64,000 bases of DNA from Porphyromonadaceae bacterium COT-184 OH4590 (lineage in GTDB: Bacteria > Bacteroidota > Bacteroidia > Bacteroidales > Paludibacteraceae), in the NCBI GenBank assembly GCA_000768855.1, contig JRAN01000056.1, positions 1 to 64,000 on the forward strand. The letters run 5' to 3'. The position numbers and the translations under genes are program-made. Under the pieces are notes generated by a model. That model searched no databases, had not been told where the DNA came from, and saw only the letters and a list, made by a program, of their open reading frames with translations. Within the stretch, counting starts at the first letter, position 1. Each line of letters starts with the position of its first letter. This document shows positions 18,104-27,162 of this stretch, piece after piece.

Positions 18104-20485
18104 ATGAATATTTTATCTAAAAAAAATTATGTCTTGACTGTTTGTTTTCTGTCGTTAGCATGTTATGTGCTTAGTCAGGATTTGAGTTCTGTATCTGGTC
18201 TGAAAAACTACTTAAAATCACAAGAAACCAATACTCAAAAGATTGTAAAAGTAATTACTAAAGAAACTAAAGAAATAGAGAAACCTACCTTTAGTATTAA
18301 TAAAACCAGTTTCGGTTCGTTTAGCAAAGATATAAAACATATAAGGGCAAAACAGTTAAGTGTCGAAAATCAGTTGTATGGTTTGTTTGGTTTTGATAAA
18401 AATTATTCATTTGCACAAATGTCGCCTATAACAGACGAACTTGGATTTGTTCACACTAATTATTTGATTTATTATAAAGGATATTTGGTTGATGACCAAA
18501 TGATTATGATTCATCAAAAAGATGGTATCATAACAAGTATTAACGGTGTTGTAAAATCGCTCAATGACCCTCTTATCAACATTGCAGTTTCTGATCAACA
18601 GGCATTTGACAATGCGAGAGAGGGTATTGCTGTGGAGCAATTAGTAGATATTTTTCCTATCGAAACGGTTTTTGTTCGTTTAGATGGAGATGTATTTAGA
18701 TTAGCTAAAAAGGTTAAAATATTTTCTATTCAACCATTAAAGAAATATTATGCATACATAGACGCTCATACGGGCAAACTGCTTAGAAAGATTAGTTTGA
18801 TGTACTGTAGTGATGTTGAAGGGCAAGCCCATACATATTATAATGGTATGCAGCTAATTACTTGCGATCATGATGATGGAGTATATAAACTAAAAGATAA
18901 TGCTCGCAAAATAATGACATATAATGGGGCAAATTGGAAAGGTAATGATAAAGAGGCTCCTCCCGAAAACTTGATTTATACCAATGCCACAGCCAATTGG
19001 GTTGATGAAGATATGAGACCTGCGCTTCAGGTACATTGGGGAATAGAGAAAACTTATGATTACTATTTGAAAGTTCATCAAAGAAACGGCTATGACAACA
19101 AGCAGGCTCCGGTATACAATATATATAATCCTGTTATAATGGATATTACCGGCAAAATGTTTAATGCGTCAGCTCTTTCCGGTTCGGGTATATTACTATA
19201 TGGACGCGGTGGCTTAGATGCTAATGGTGTAACTTATAAACCACTTGTTTTGCTTGATATAGCTGCACACGAATATACTCATCTTGTAACATCAAGAAGT
19301 AATGCCGGTGGTTTAACATATTTTTCCGAATCAGGAGCATTGAATGAGAGTTTCTCTGATATATTTGCTACTGCTGTTGACTTTTATACAGGAATCAATC
19401 CAAACTGGTTGCTTGGAGAAGGTATTATTTCGGATAGACCTTTTATTCGTTCAATGTCAGATCCGGGTTCAGAACAACTTCTGGTATCATATAGGCAGCC
19501 GGATACATATAAAGGTAAATATTGGGAGTTTACAGGAAAAGACAATGCGGGTGTTCATACTAACAGTGGTGTTCAAAACTATTGGTTTTATCTACTTTGC
19601 CAGGGAGGTACAGGCACCAATGACAAAGGAGATAACTATTCTGTAACAGGTATAGGTATGGATGCAGCATCTAAGATAGCATATCGTAATTTAATGATGT
19701 ATCTGCCCATGTCAGCTCAATATATAGATGCTTATTATGGCTCTTTATCGGCAGCCAAAGACTTGTATGGAGAAGGTTCGCAACAATATAAATCTGTTAT
19801 AGATGCTTGGTATGCTGTAGGAGTGGATAGCCTTATACCTACTCCTTGTAAAGGAGAAAAACGATTAGTCGCTATTGAGACAGCAGGCACATTCACCGAC
19901 GGAAGTGGTGATGGTATGTACAAAAAAAATAGCAATTGCAGTTGGGTGATCAAAAGTGTTGCTGATAAGATAATTCAATTGGAGTTTGTGAATTTTGAGC
20001 TTGAAGGGGCTGATAATGACGGTAGTATGTCTGATTATGTCTCGGTATATGATGGAGCTACAGAGTCTGCACCTCTTATTGGTAAATATTGTGGTAATAT
20101 CTTGCCTCCTTTATTAAAGTCAACCAAAAATGAAATATTAGTAACCTTTATTAGCGACAAATCAGTTCAAAAACAAGGATTTGAGGTAAGATATTCGGCA
20201 GTAGTGCCTACTTCGATAAATAATTTAAATTTAGATAATAAAATAGTAGTGTATCCAAATCCAACAAGCGAACAAATCTTTGTTAGTTTTAAAGAGTCTC
20301 AAAGTGCGGTCAATATTTTTATATGTGATATTTTAGGTAAGATAGTCAAAGAAGTATCACTATCACAGGTATATACCAATGAAGAAGTAAATATAAATGT
20401 AGAAGATTTACCCTCGGGTGTTTATACTCTTAGAGTTGTAGGAGACAAACTTAATACTTTGCACAAAATGATTGTAAATAAATAA
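18104..20485 (+). CDS. Secreted M4 (thermolysin-like) metalloprotease with CUB and T9SS sorting domains
   Basis: 793 residues. Signal peptide (~1-24, ending near VLSQ); an FTP/PepSY-type propeptide (~80-230); M4 catalytic domain with zinc motif HEYTH (389-393) and the third ligand in GALNES (Glu near 415). A CUB-like domain follows (~586-700, CKGEKR...FTDGSGDGMY...CSWVI...FVNFELE...GKYCG). The last ~75 residues form a type A Por/T9SS sorting domain (VVYPNPTSEQIFV, LPSGVYTLRV). It should cross the outer membrane by the type IX system and degrade proteins outside the cell or at its surface. The CUB domain may aid substrate binding. Overall architecture is complete with no frameshift. Confidence 0.93.
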   Translation: MNILSKKNYVLTVCFLSLACYVLSQDLSSVSGLKNYLKSQETNTQKIVKVITKETKEIEKPTFSINKTSFGSFSKDIKHIRAKQLSVENQLYGLFGFDKNYSFAQMSPITDELGFVHTNYLIYYKGYLVDDQMIMIHQKDGIITSINGVVKSLNDPLINIAVSDQQAFDNAREGIAVEQLVDIFPIETVFVRLDGDVFRLAKKVKIFSIQPLKKYYAYIDAHTGKLLRKISLMYCSDVEGQAHTYYNGMQLITCDHDDGVYKLKDNARKIMTYNGANWKGNDKEAPPENLIYTNATANWVDEDMRPALQVHWGIEKTYDYYLKVHQRNGYDNKQAPVYNIYNPVIMDITGKMFNASALSGSGILLYGRGGLDANGVTYKPLVLLDIAAHEYTHLVTSRSNAGGLTYFSESGALNESFSDIFATAVDFYTGINPNWLLGEGIISDRPFIRSMSDPGSEQLLVSYRQPDTYKGKYWEFTGKDNAGVHTNSGVQNYWFYLLCQGGTGTNDKGDNYSVTGIGMDAASKIAYRNLMMYLPMSAQYIDAYYGSLSAAKDLYGEGSQQYKSVIDAWYAVGVDSLIPTPCKGEKRLVAIETAGTFTDGSGDGMYKKNSNCSWVIKSVADKIIQLEFVNFELEGADNDGSMSDYVSVYDGATESAPLIGKYCGNILPPLLKSTKNEILVTFISDKSVQKQGFEVRYSAVVPTSINNLNLDNKIVVYPNPTSEQIFVSFKESQSAVNIFICDILGKIVKEVSLSQVYTNEEVNINVEDLPSGVYTLRVVGDKLNTLHKMIVNK

Positions 20486-20523
20486 AATCTCAATAAGTAA
20501 ACTATTAAATAAAATATTATAAT

Positions 20524-21519
20524 ATGGTTAGTTACAAAGAATTAGGATTGGTTAATACCCGCGAAATGTTTAAAAAAGCGGTAAATGGTGGATATGCCAT
20601 ACCAGCATTTAACTTCAATAATATGGAGCAATTGCAAGCTATCATAAAGGCTGCAGCTACTACCAAATCACCTGTCATATTGCAGGTATCGAAAGGTGCA
20701 AGGCAGTATGCCAATGCCACTCTGCTTCTCTATATGGCAGAGGGAGCAGTGGCTTATGCTAAGGAACTTGGTTGGGAAAATCCTCAGATAGCCCTTCATC
20801 TCGACCACGGCGATAGCTTTGAGCTTTGTAAGTCGTGTATAGAGATGGGTTTCTCGTCGGTAATGATAGACGGTTCGCATCTGCCTTATGAGGAGAACAT
20901 TGCTCTCACTCGCGAGGTTGTAGATTTTGCTCATCAGCACGATGTTACAGTGGAGGGAGAACTTGGTGTGCTTGCCGGTGTAGAAGATGAGGTTTCGGCT
21001 GAACATCATACATACACACGTCCCGAAGAGGTGGTCGATTTTGCCACTCGCACCGGTTGCGACTCGTTGGCAATATCTATTGGTACATCGCACGGAGCAA
21101 ACAAATTCAAGCCTGAGCAATGCACACGCGACACTAACGGTATACTTGTGCCTCCGCCTTTGCGATTTGATATTCTTGAGGAGATTGAAAAACAGCTGCC
21201 GGGTTTTCCTATTGTGTTGCATGGAGCCTCGTCGGTACCTCAAGACCAAGTGGCTACTATCAATAAATATGGTGGTGCTCTAAAAGATGCGATTGGTATT
21301 CCTGAAGAACAGCTTCGTAGAGCAGCAAAATCGGCGGTTTGCAAAATTAACATTGACTCTGACAGTCGTTTGGCTATGACTGCCGCTGTACGTGAAGTGT
21401 TTGCTGCAAAACCTGCCGAGTTCGACCCACGTAAATATCTCGGTCCGGCTCGCGACAATATGGAGCAACTTTACCGTCATAAGATTGAAAATGTGCTTGG
21501 TAGCAATGGCAAAGCATAA
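20524..21519 (+). CDS. fba: Class II fructose-1,6-bisphosphate aldolase
   Basis: 331 residues; zinc-dependent aldolase of glycolysis and gluconeogenesis (fructose-1,6-bisphosphate to DHAP plus glyceraldehyde-3-phosphate). Visible sites: YAIPAFNFNN, HLDHGDSFE (zinc His/Asp), GFSSVMIDGSHL, VEGELGVLAG (Glu ligand), IGTSHGANK and VLHGASSVP (His ligands), and NIDSDSRLA. It starts 38 nt after the protease gene; co-transcription is possible but no functional link is apparent. Confidence 0.96.
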   Translation: MVSYKELGLVNTREMFKKAVNGGYAIPAFNFNNMEQLQAIIKAAATTKSPVILQVSKGARQYANATLLLYMAEGAVAYAKELGWENPQIALHLDHGDSFELCKSCIEMGFSSVMIDGSHLPYEENIALTREVVDFAHQHDVTVEGELGVLAGVEDEVSAEHHTYTRPEEVVDFATRTGCDSLAISIGTSHGANKFKPEQCTRDTNGILVPPPLRFDILEEIEKQLPGFPIVLHGASSVPQDQVATINKYGGALKDAIGIPEEQLRRAAKSAVCKINIDSDSRLAMTAAVREVFAAKPAEFDPRKYLGPARDNMEQLYRHKIENVLGSNGKA

Positions 21520-21561
21520 TTATTTATTAATTAACAAAAAGAATTTTATAAAAAAACATAG

Positions 21562-22488
21562 ATGCTCACTCGTTCATTACTTCGTACCAAAATAGCTCAA
21601 GTGTTGTATGCTAATATTCAGAATAACAAGGGTTTTCAAGCCTTTGATAATGAATTGAAACTGAGTGTAAAAAAATCGTACGACCTGTATCATCTTCTGT
21701 TGCTTTTGCCTCAAGAAATAGCCTTTGCCGCTCAAAAAGAGGTGGATAGCTATTCGACAAGATTGTTGAAGACCAATCGCAGTATCGCACCGATTGCCAA
21801 TATGGCTACACAGAAGTTTCCACAATTGCTTGCTAAAAACGAGGCTTTGTGCCGTTATACGCATGAAAACTCCATTTCGTGGGCAGCATACGATGATGAA
21901 CTCGGCAATATGTATCAACGATTGAAATCCGCCCTCTTCTTTGATAAATATATCAAGGAAGAGGCATTGGATTTTGAGACCGAAAAGACCTTTTGGCGTA
22001 AGTTTTACCGCTCAAATGAGGTGTTCGACCCTACGTTTGAGGATTTCCTCGAAGAGCTAAGTATATATTGGAACGACGATATGACTATAACATTGAGTTT
22101 TATTGACAAAACCATTACTAAGCTCACTGAGGAGAATATCCTAACAACGCCTCTTTTGCCTATGTATAAGGACGGCAATGAGCAGGATTTTGTCTTTAAA
22201 CTCGCACACTCAGCCTACCTAAAAGGCGACGAGTACGGTGAAATAATATCAAAAACCGTTCCTAAATGGGATATAGGGCGTATCACTCGTATGGATATGG
22301 TATTGCTCCGTATGGCTATAGCCGAATTTAAGGAGTTTCCGCTTATACCTGTCGATGTTACAATTAACGAATATATCGAAATAGCCAAATTCTACTCCAC
22401 CGATAAGAGCCACATATTTATCAATGGTATTCTGGATAAAATATCGAAGGATATGCTCGAAGAGGATTCTATGATGAAGGTAAAATAA
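21562..22488 (+). CDS. nusB: Transcription antitermination protein NusB
   Basis: 308 residues, the long Bacteroidetes form with an extra N-terminal domain (~1-190) of unclear role. The C-terminal ~110 residues carry the standard NusB helical core: KWDIGRITRMDMVLLRMA, PVDVTINEYIEIAK and STDKSHIFINGILDKI. NusB binds boxA with S10 (NusE) to prevent early termination of rRNA transcripts. The gene encoding its partner S10 is missing from the ribosomal cluster in this window. Confidence 0.92.
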   Translation: MLTRSLLRTKIAQVLYANIQNNKGFQAFDNELKLSVKKSYDLYHLLLLLPQEIAFAAQKEVDSYSTRLLKTNRSIAPIANMATQKFPQLLAKNEALCRYTHENSISWAAYDDELGNMYQRLKSALFFDKYIKEEALDFETEKTFWRKFYRSNEVFDPTFEDFLEELSIYWNDDMTITLSFIDKTITKLTEENILTTPLLPMYKDGNEQDFVFKLAHSAYLKGDEYGEIISKTVPKWDIGRITRMDMVLLRMAIAEFKEFPLIPVDVTINEYIEIAKFYSTDKSHIFINGILDKISKDMLEEDSMMKVK

Positions 22489-22526
22489 ATACAGGAAATA
22501 CGCCTGTAAAACAGCATTATACATCA

Positions 22527-23543
22527 ATGTCAGCTAAATTGATTGTAGCCGGTCCTTGCAGTGCCGAAACCGAATATCAGGTAATAGATACGGCAAAACA
22601 GCTCGCATCTATTGGTATAACTCATTATAGAGCAGGAGTTTGGAAGCCTCGCACTTCGCCAAATACTTTCGAAGGCATGGGGCAGAGAGCACTCCCTTGG
22701 TTGCTTAGAGTGAAGCGTGAACTTGGTATGCAGGTCGGTACCGAAGTGGCTAACAGAGAGCATATTGCACTTGCCATTGACGCAGGTGTCGATTTTGTAT
22801 GGCTCGGGGCACGCACCGTTACCAATCCGTTTGCTGTACAGGAGATAGCCGACAGGCTAAAGGATATGACGATGGATATAACGGTATATGTCAAAAACCC
22901 TGTGATAGCAGATATCGCTCTTTGGCTTGGAGCCATAGAGCGTCTGCAAAATGCGGGAGTAACCAGATTGGTAGCTGTTCACAGAGGCTTTCATTCGTTG
23001 TTGCCATCTGTGTATAGAAATGCCCCGCAATGGTATGTACCGATAGAGCTAAAGCGACTTCGCCCAGATATTACTCTACTATGCGATCCAAGCCACATTT
23101 CGGGCAATAGTGACTTGGTAGAAATAGTTGCTAATCAAGCAGCTAAGCTCAACTATGATGGACTTATGGTAGAGGTTCACAACTCTCCCAAAGATGCATT
23201 GAGTGATAAAAATCAGCAGATTACACCCGAACAATTTGCTCAAATACTTGCCAAGATACGCTTTGGTTCCACTATCGACGGTAACGAAACACTATCGGTA
23301 TTCCGTGCCCAAATCGACGAGTTGGACAAGTCGCTTTTCGATATTATCGCCCATCGTATGGAGTTATCCGAAAAAATAGGGCAATATAAAAAAGCAAACA
23401 ATATATCTGTATTGCAATTTGCTCGTTATGAAGAACTTCTGTCTAATAGCCTTACCTATGCCAAACAGCATCACCTTAATGCCGATTTTGTAAAACAAAT
23501 AGTAGAGCTAATTCATCAAGAGTCGATAAATAGACAGTTGTAG
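22527..23543 (+). CDS. Bifunctional DAHP synthase / chorismate mutase
   Basis: 338 residues. Residues ~1-250 are a type I-beta (KDO8P-synthase-like) DAHP synthase: VAGPCSAET, YRAGVWKPRTSP, GTEVAN, WLGARTV, AVHRGFHS, CDPSHISG and VEVHNSP. Residues ~260-338 are an AroQ-class chorismate mutase (RAQIDELDKSLFDIIAHRM...SEKIGQYKK). The fusion opens the shikimate pathway and the phenylalanine/tyrosine branch; such fusions allow feedback control by chorismate or prephenate. Other aromatic amino acid genes, often adjacent in Bacteroidales, are not seen. 38-nt gap after nusB. Confidence 0.93.
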   Translation: MSAKLIVAGPCSAETEYQVIDTAKQLASIGITHYRAGVWKPRTSPNTFEGMGQRALPWLLRVKRELGMQVGTEVANREHIALAIDAGVDFVWLGARTVTNPFAVQEIADRLKDMTMDITVYVKNPVIADIALWLGAIERLQNAGVTRLVAVHRGFHSLLPSVYRNAPQWYVPIELKRLRPDITLLCDPSHISGNSDLVEIVANQAAKLNYDGLMVEVHNSPKDALSDKNQQITPEQFAQILAKIRFGSTIDGNETLSVFRAQIDELDKSLFDIIAHRMELSEKIGQYKKANNISVLQFARYEELLSNSLTYAKQHHLNADFVKQIVELIHQESINRQL

Positions 23544-23566
23544 CAGTTTATTCACCCAAAATTATT

Positions 23567-24238
23567 CTACATCATACACTCTACCAATCCTTGTCTTCGA
23601 CATACGGTGATTTTTCGTTTATCCACTGTTATAATGCCCTCAGCAACGAGTTCTCCGATAGTGCGGGCGAGAGAGGGACGTTGTACGCCGAAATACTCTG
23701 CGAGTTGTGTCTGGTTGCGGTTGAGGGTAAAACTGATACGTTCCTCCGTGGTGTGGTCGAGTATGTAGCGTGCTATCTTCGATTTTAGGCTTTTGACCGA
23801 CAGCATCGCCACCTTTGCCGAAAGGAATGTGGTAATGGTTGCTGTAAGTTGGAGGAAGTTGGCAAAGAGCATTTCGTTTCTCATCATTTCGAGCCGAAGT
23901 TTTTCTTTAGATAAAAAGTATATTATAGTTGGTTGCATTGCTATGACAGTAACGGGGAATTTCGGTTGGTCGGCGTAGATAAACGCTAATGCCAATGGCA
24001 CTACAGTATCGAGTATGTCGATGTTGATGATATTGCCTTCGGGTGTCAGCATCTCTGTGCTTACTATTCCATCAACCAACAGGTATAGGTAGTCGATCGG
24101 GCTGTTTTGCGGTACTACAATATCCCCTTTTTGATACCGTTTTTTGGTTACGATGGTTCGCTCTATTATTCCGTCGAGCGTGTTATTATCAATACCTTTG
24201 AATAGTGGCGTCTGCCTTAAATCGTACTCTAAATTCAT
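23567..24238 (-). CDS. Crp/Fnr family transcriptional regulator, HcpR-like
   Basis: 223 residues from ATG 24238 (MNLEYDLRQTPLF); a longer frame to 24289 adds 17 unsupported residues. N-terminal cyclic-nucleotide-binding fold (~10-125; KGDIVVPQNSPIDYLYLLVDG) and C-terminal winged helix (~150-223; RNQTQLAEYFGVQRPSLARTIGELVAEGII recognition helix). There are few cysteines and no FNR iron-sulfur cluster pattern. In Porphyromonas gingivalis a Crp/Fnr protein of this type, HcpR, senses nitrosative stress and activates hcp. hcp lies ~3 kb away here with a Crp-like palindrome at its promoter, which makes this the best local candidate. Assignment as HcpR is inference. Confidence 0.8.
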   Translation of the reverse strand: MNLEYDLRQTPLFKGIDNNTLDGIIERTIVTKKRYQKGDIVVPQNSPIDYLYLLVDGIVSTEMLTPEGNIINIDILDTVVPLALAFIYADQPKFPVTVIAMQPTIIYFLSKEKLRLEMMRNEMLFANFLQLTATITTFLSAKVAMLSVKSLKSKIARYILDHTTEERISFTLNRNQTQLAEYFGVQRPSLARTIGELVAEGIITVDKRKITVCRRQGLVECMM

Positions 24239-24346
24239 AAAATGGTCGAGGCTATATACAGTGGCTAAATTTCCGCACACCGGTTGCACAAAGTCTTACG
24301 GTGCAAATTTACTAAAAATTTTAATATAGCGTACTCCCCCCGCCAT

Positions 24347-24370
24347 TGCATATAGCCTGTGTTATATGCA
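24347..24370. repeat. Perfect 8-bp inverted repeat between arsP-like gene and Crp/Fnr gene
   Basis: TGCATATA (24347-24354) and TATATGCA (24363-24370), 8-nt spacer, followed on the plus strand by TTTTTTATTTT. It could terminate a plus-strand transcript, end the minus-strand arsenical operon, or be an operator. The -7-like box of the Crp/Fnr gene (TAAATTTG, complement of 24304-24311) lies nearby. Confidence 0.45.
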
Positions 24371-24399
24371 TTTTTTATTTTCCCGAATATTTATCTGAT

Positions 24400-25368
24400 T
24401 TAGAAAATCAAATTGAATAAGTATCCTGAAAATATAATGCATAACGTTGTTATGCCGAAGAATATTCCGATTAAACGCCAAGTCATTACTTTTTTGAGCA
24501 TGGTGGCTTCGGGTATCGAAAGAGCAATGACAGCCATCATAAACGAAAGTGCAGTACCAAACGGAATGCCTTTGCTCACTAAAACCTGCATTATGGGAAC
24601 TACTCCTGCGGCATTGGCATACATTGGAACTCCTGCTATAACGGACAGCGGTACGGCATACCATGTTTTGGAGGAAATATATTGCTCGAAAAATCCTGTT
24701 GGAATGAAACCGTGCATAATGCCACCGATAGCAATTCCGATAATTACATAAACAAGTACTCCGCCAACAATATTCCACGCCTCGCGAGCAATTGGAACAA
24801 TGCGTTTGTGAAACGGAATGCCGAAAGTGTCGGTTTCCACATCGGGAAGTTGTTTGTCTTTAATCGCTTGTTTTGCCCAATCGCTTAAATGTGGCTCTAA
24901 GTTCATTCTGCCGAGCATCATTCCTGCAATTATGCTTAAAAAAAATCCCGAAACAGTGTATATCAACGCTATTTTCCACCCGAATGAACCCCAAAACATA
25001 GCAATGGCTATTTCGCTTACAAGCGGAGAACTGATGAGAAAAGTAAGCGTTACGCCGAGAGGCAGACCGCCTTTGACAAAACCGATGAAAAGCGGAACGG
25101 ACGAGCAGGAACAAAACGGTGTTACTACCCCAAGAAACGAGGCTATCGCATAATCAAACCCGTACATTTTGTGCGTTGCCAAGTAACGACGCATACGGTC
25201 GATAGGAATATACGAATTGATAATCCCCATTAAAAGACTAATACTGAAAAGCAGTATCAGGATTTTGATTGTATCGTAAAAGAAAAAATGGACCGCTTCA
25301 CCCCAATGACTTTCGGGGTTCATACCGAAAACAGTATAAACAAGCCAGTCGGCAAAATGCTGTATCAT
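24400..25368 (-). CDS. UPF0718/ArsP-type permease
   Basis: 322 residues with about eight hydrophobic helices. The hallmark TPFCSCSSVPLFIGF (near residue 85) carries the cysteine cluster of the COG0701 permease family, and IAGVPMYANAAGVVPIM is the matching second half. Members such as ArsP export trivalent organoarsenicals. It is the last gene of a five-gene ArsR-led operon that also has two thioredoxin-like proteins and a CcdA-like permease, which supports a metalloid-efflux role. Substrate not proven. Confidence 0.85.
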   Translation of the reverse strand: MIQHFADWLVYTVFGMNPESHWGEAVHFFFYDTIKILILLFSISLLMGIINSYIPIDRMRRYLATHKMYGFDYAIASFLGVVTPFCSCSSVPLFIGFVKGGLPLGVTLTFLISSPLVSEIAIAMFWGSFGWKIALIYTVSGFFLSIIAGMMLGRMNLEPHLSDWAKQAIKDKQLPDVETDTFGIPFHKRIVPIAREAWNIVGGVLVYVIIGIAIGGIMHGFIPTGFFEQYISSKTWYAVPLSVIAGVPMYANAAGVVPIMQVLVSKGIPFGTALSFMMAVIALSIPEATMLKKVMTWRLIGIFFGITTLCIIFSGYLFNLIF

Positions 25369-25377
25369 AAACTCATA

Positions 25378-25608
25378 CTATCTTATCAAATTGATGATTT
25401 CCTGTTCAGAGGGTACTCGACCCTTTATTTTAACCACTTCATCAACTACCACAGCAGGCGTGGTCATTATGTTGTACTTCATTATTTCCATAATGTCTTC
25501 CACCTTTTCAATCGTGGCATTTACGCCCGAATGTTCTACTGCTTTTTTTACCACTTCGTAGGTCTTTACACATTTTGTACAACCTGTTCCTAAGATTTTA
25601 ATATTCAT
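25378..25608 (-). CDS. Small thioredoxin-like protein, ArsE-like
   Basis: 76 residues, redox-active CxxC in GTGCTKCVK (Cys 10 and 13), cis-proline region MTTPAVVVDE. Such mini-thioredoxins accompany COG0701 permeases. In arsEFG-type operons the two thioredoxin-like proteins are reported to act in reducing nitro-aromatic arsenicals. It lies 9 nt upstream of the permease gene. The ArsE name rests on gene order and fold only. Confidence 0.75.
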   Translation of the reverse strand: MNIKILGTGCTKCVKTYEVVKKAVEHSGVNATIEKVEDIMEIMKYNIMTTPAVVVDEVVKIKGRVPSEQEIINLIR

Positions 25609-25622
25609 ATTTTTTTATGTGA

Positions 25623-26321
25623 TTAAATGTTTATAATGATGTAATAAATTCCTACTGCAATAAAAATTGCAGCAACAATGCGTTTAAACCATTTCTCAAA
25701 CAATTTTATATTATCATAAAATCTACCTATGTTCGAAACGCTGTAAGCCAAAAGCCAGGCAATAATAATTACAGGTAAGCCTGTGGCAATGGAAAAAACG
25801 GGCGGCAGCAACAAACCTTCCGTGTTAGCAAGCATAAGCGGAATAAGTCCGCCGAAGTACAACACCGCACTATACGGACAAAAAGCCAATGCAAATAGAG
25901 TGCCCATTAACAAAGAGCTCCAATAGTTCCGCTTCGTATGTTTCTCACTTATGTTTGAGGTAAATCCGCTTGAAAACGAGATATTGAGTTTAACAATATC
26001 CAACATCAGCAACCCTATGACAACCAAGCCGATACCAATCCACAAACCGTCAATTTGCCGGAACCATCGGGCAACGCGAAATTTGCTTGCACCAAAGTAG
26101 ATGATACTTGCCAGTGCCGTGTAGCTGAACATTCTGCCAATGGTGTAGAAAATTCCGTTGAACATCACACGCCGTTTGTCCGTAATATCCTTGCTCAGAT
26201 AGGCGGTTGCCGTAATATTCATTGCCAACGGACAAGGGCTTATAGCTGTCATTAACCCCAGAACGAATGCGGTAAGCAAGGGAATATTGGAGCTATCGAC
26301 TATTTGTTGTAAGAACTCCAT
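25623..26321 (-). CDS. CcdA/DsbD-like permease, ArsG-like
   Basis: 232 residues, about six membrane helices. Paired cysteine-proline sites (ISPCPLAMN near residue 30 and AFCPYSAVLYFGG near 150) mark the CcdA/DsbD transmembrane superfamily. Next to an ArsF-like lipoprotein, ArsE-like thioredoxin and ArsR, it fits the ArsG family described as exporters of aromatic aminobenzyl-arsenicals. A disulfide-relay role feeding electrons to the two thioredoxin-like partners is an equally reasonable reading. Confidence 0.78.
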   Translation of the reverse strand: MEFLQQIVDSSNIPLLTAFVLGLMTAISPCPLAMNITATAYLSKDITDKRRVMFNGIFYTIGRMFSYTALASIIYFGASKFRVARWFRQIDGLWIGIGLVVIGLLMLDIVKLNISFSSGFTSNISEKHTKRNYWSSLLMGTLFALAFCPYSAVLYFGGLIPLMLANTEGLLLPPVFSIATGLPVIIIAWLLAYSVSNIGRFYDNIKLFEKWFKRIVAAIFIAVGIYYIIINI

Positions 26322-26324
26322 AAA

Positions 26325-26741
26325 TTACTGTAGTCGTTTGTTTACTTCTTGTTTGATTAAGTTTTCCAGCTCTTGTGGATTACCAATAGCAGTGGCGAAC
26401 GCTTGTTCGGTGATTTCAATGCTATTTTCGCCTTTGGCAATAATTAAAGCGTTCCAGGTTACTTCGTACTTTTCTACTAATGTTTCGTGAACTTTTTCAT
26501 TTGTGTTGATTTCTACAAAGCGCACTTTATCATTACCGGCAAACGCTGTTTCAATAGTTTGTTTGGCAATATTTCCAACTGCAATACAGGTTTTACAACG
26601 TTGCTTTCCGTGGAAATAATATACATTTACAATGTCGTTTTCTGTACTTAACCCGCTTGCTTGACTATCTGATTTTTGGGTATTTTGCCCGCACGCTGTA
26701 AGCAAAACGGCAAGAATTAAAAACAGTGTTACTTTTTTCAT
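26325..26741 (-). CDS. Thioredoxin-like lipoprotein, ArsF-like
   Basis: 138 residues. Signal peptide with lipobox LLTAC (Cys 17), then a thioredoxin-like domain with CKTC (near 56-59) in YYFHGKQRCKTC. The family is annotated as ArsF-type nitroreductase subunit next to ArsG permeases. Predicted to face the periplasm, anchored in a membrane. Its upstream gap (26742-26810) contains a TTCGT-N6-ACGAA operator identical in form to the one before arsR, implying separate control of the effector genes. Confidence 0.75.
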   Translation of the reverse strand: MKKVTLFLILAVLLTACGQNTQKSDSQASGLSTENDIVNVYYFHGKQRCKTCIAVGNIAKQTIETAFAGNDKVRFVEINTNEKVHETLVEKYEVTWNALIIAKGENSIEITEQAFATAIGNPQELENLIKQEVNKRLQ

Positions 26742-26777
26742 TTTTCTATAAGTGTTTGATTCTTAATAAATTCGTAT

Positions 26778-26793
26778 TTCGTAGTTTGACGAA
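26778..26793. promoter_or_regulatory. Putative ArsR operator upstream of arsF-like gene
   Basis: Perfect dyad TTCGT-AGTTTG-ACGAA, with an extra TTCGT half site at 26771-26775. The same half sites and 6-nt spacing occur at 27163-27178 before arsR. Confidence 0.6.
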
Positions 26794-26810
26794 CTATGTG
26801 TATAAAAAAA

Positions 26811-27119
26811 TTATTTTTTCATCAGTTCAACAAACAGACTTCCAAACATTTTTTTTGCCAATTCCCAATTTTCTTGATTGATACAATACAAAACTGTTGG
26901 CGGTGTGATTGTGCCTTGTATCAGTCCTGCATCTTTCAACTCTTTCAAATGTTGCGACAGCGTGCTTTTTGCCACAGGCAAGATTTCGGACATATCGCCG
27001 TGATAGCAACAGGTCTGTTTTGTCAACATCTGTAAAATCGCAATCCGAATGGGGTGTCCCAATGCTTTGGCAAAACGTGCCAACTGCTCTTGCTCTTTTG
27101 TTAAACCGTCTTTTGTCAT
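26811..27119 (-). CDS. arsR: ArsR/SmtB family metalloregulator
   Basis: 102 residues, winged-helix repressor. Helix-turn-helix region KSTLSQHLKELKDAGLI (~51-67). A vicinal cysteine pair in TKQTCCYHGDM (near 36-37) just before the DNA-binding helices fits the alpha-3 site where ArsR binds As(III)/Sb(III) or organoarsenicals. First gene of the operon; a palindrome overlaps its promoter. Binding of metalloid would release DNA and induce the downstream reductase and efflux genes. Confidence 0.88.
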   Translation of the reverse strand: MTKDGLTKEQEQLARFAKALGHPIRIAILQMLTKQTCCYHGDMSEILPVAKSTLSQHLKELKDAGLIQGTITPPTVLYCINQENWELAKKMFGSLFVELMKK

Positions 27120-27162
27120 TGTATACTTCTAAAAACTTTGCAAAGGTACAAATAATTTTTAA

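Noticed and set aside
24362-24778. 138-residue minus-strand ORF overlapping the COG0701 permease
   Set aside because: Shadow frame of a permease with diagnostic motifs.
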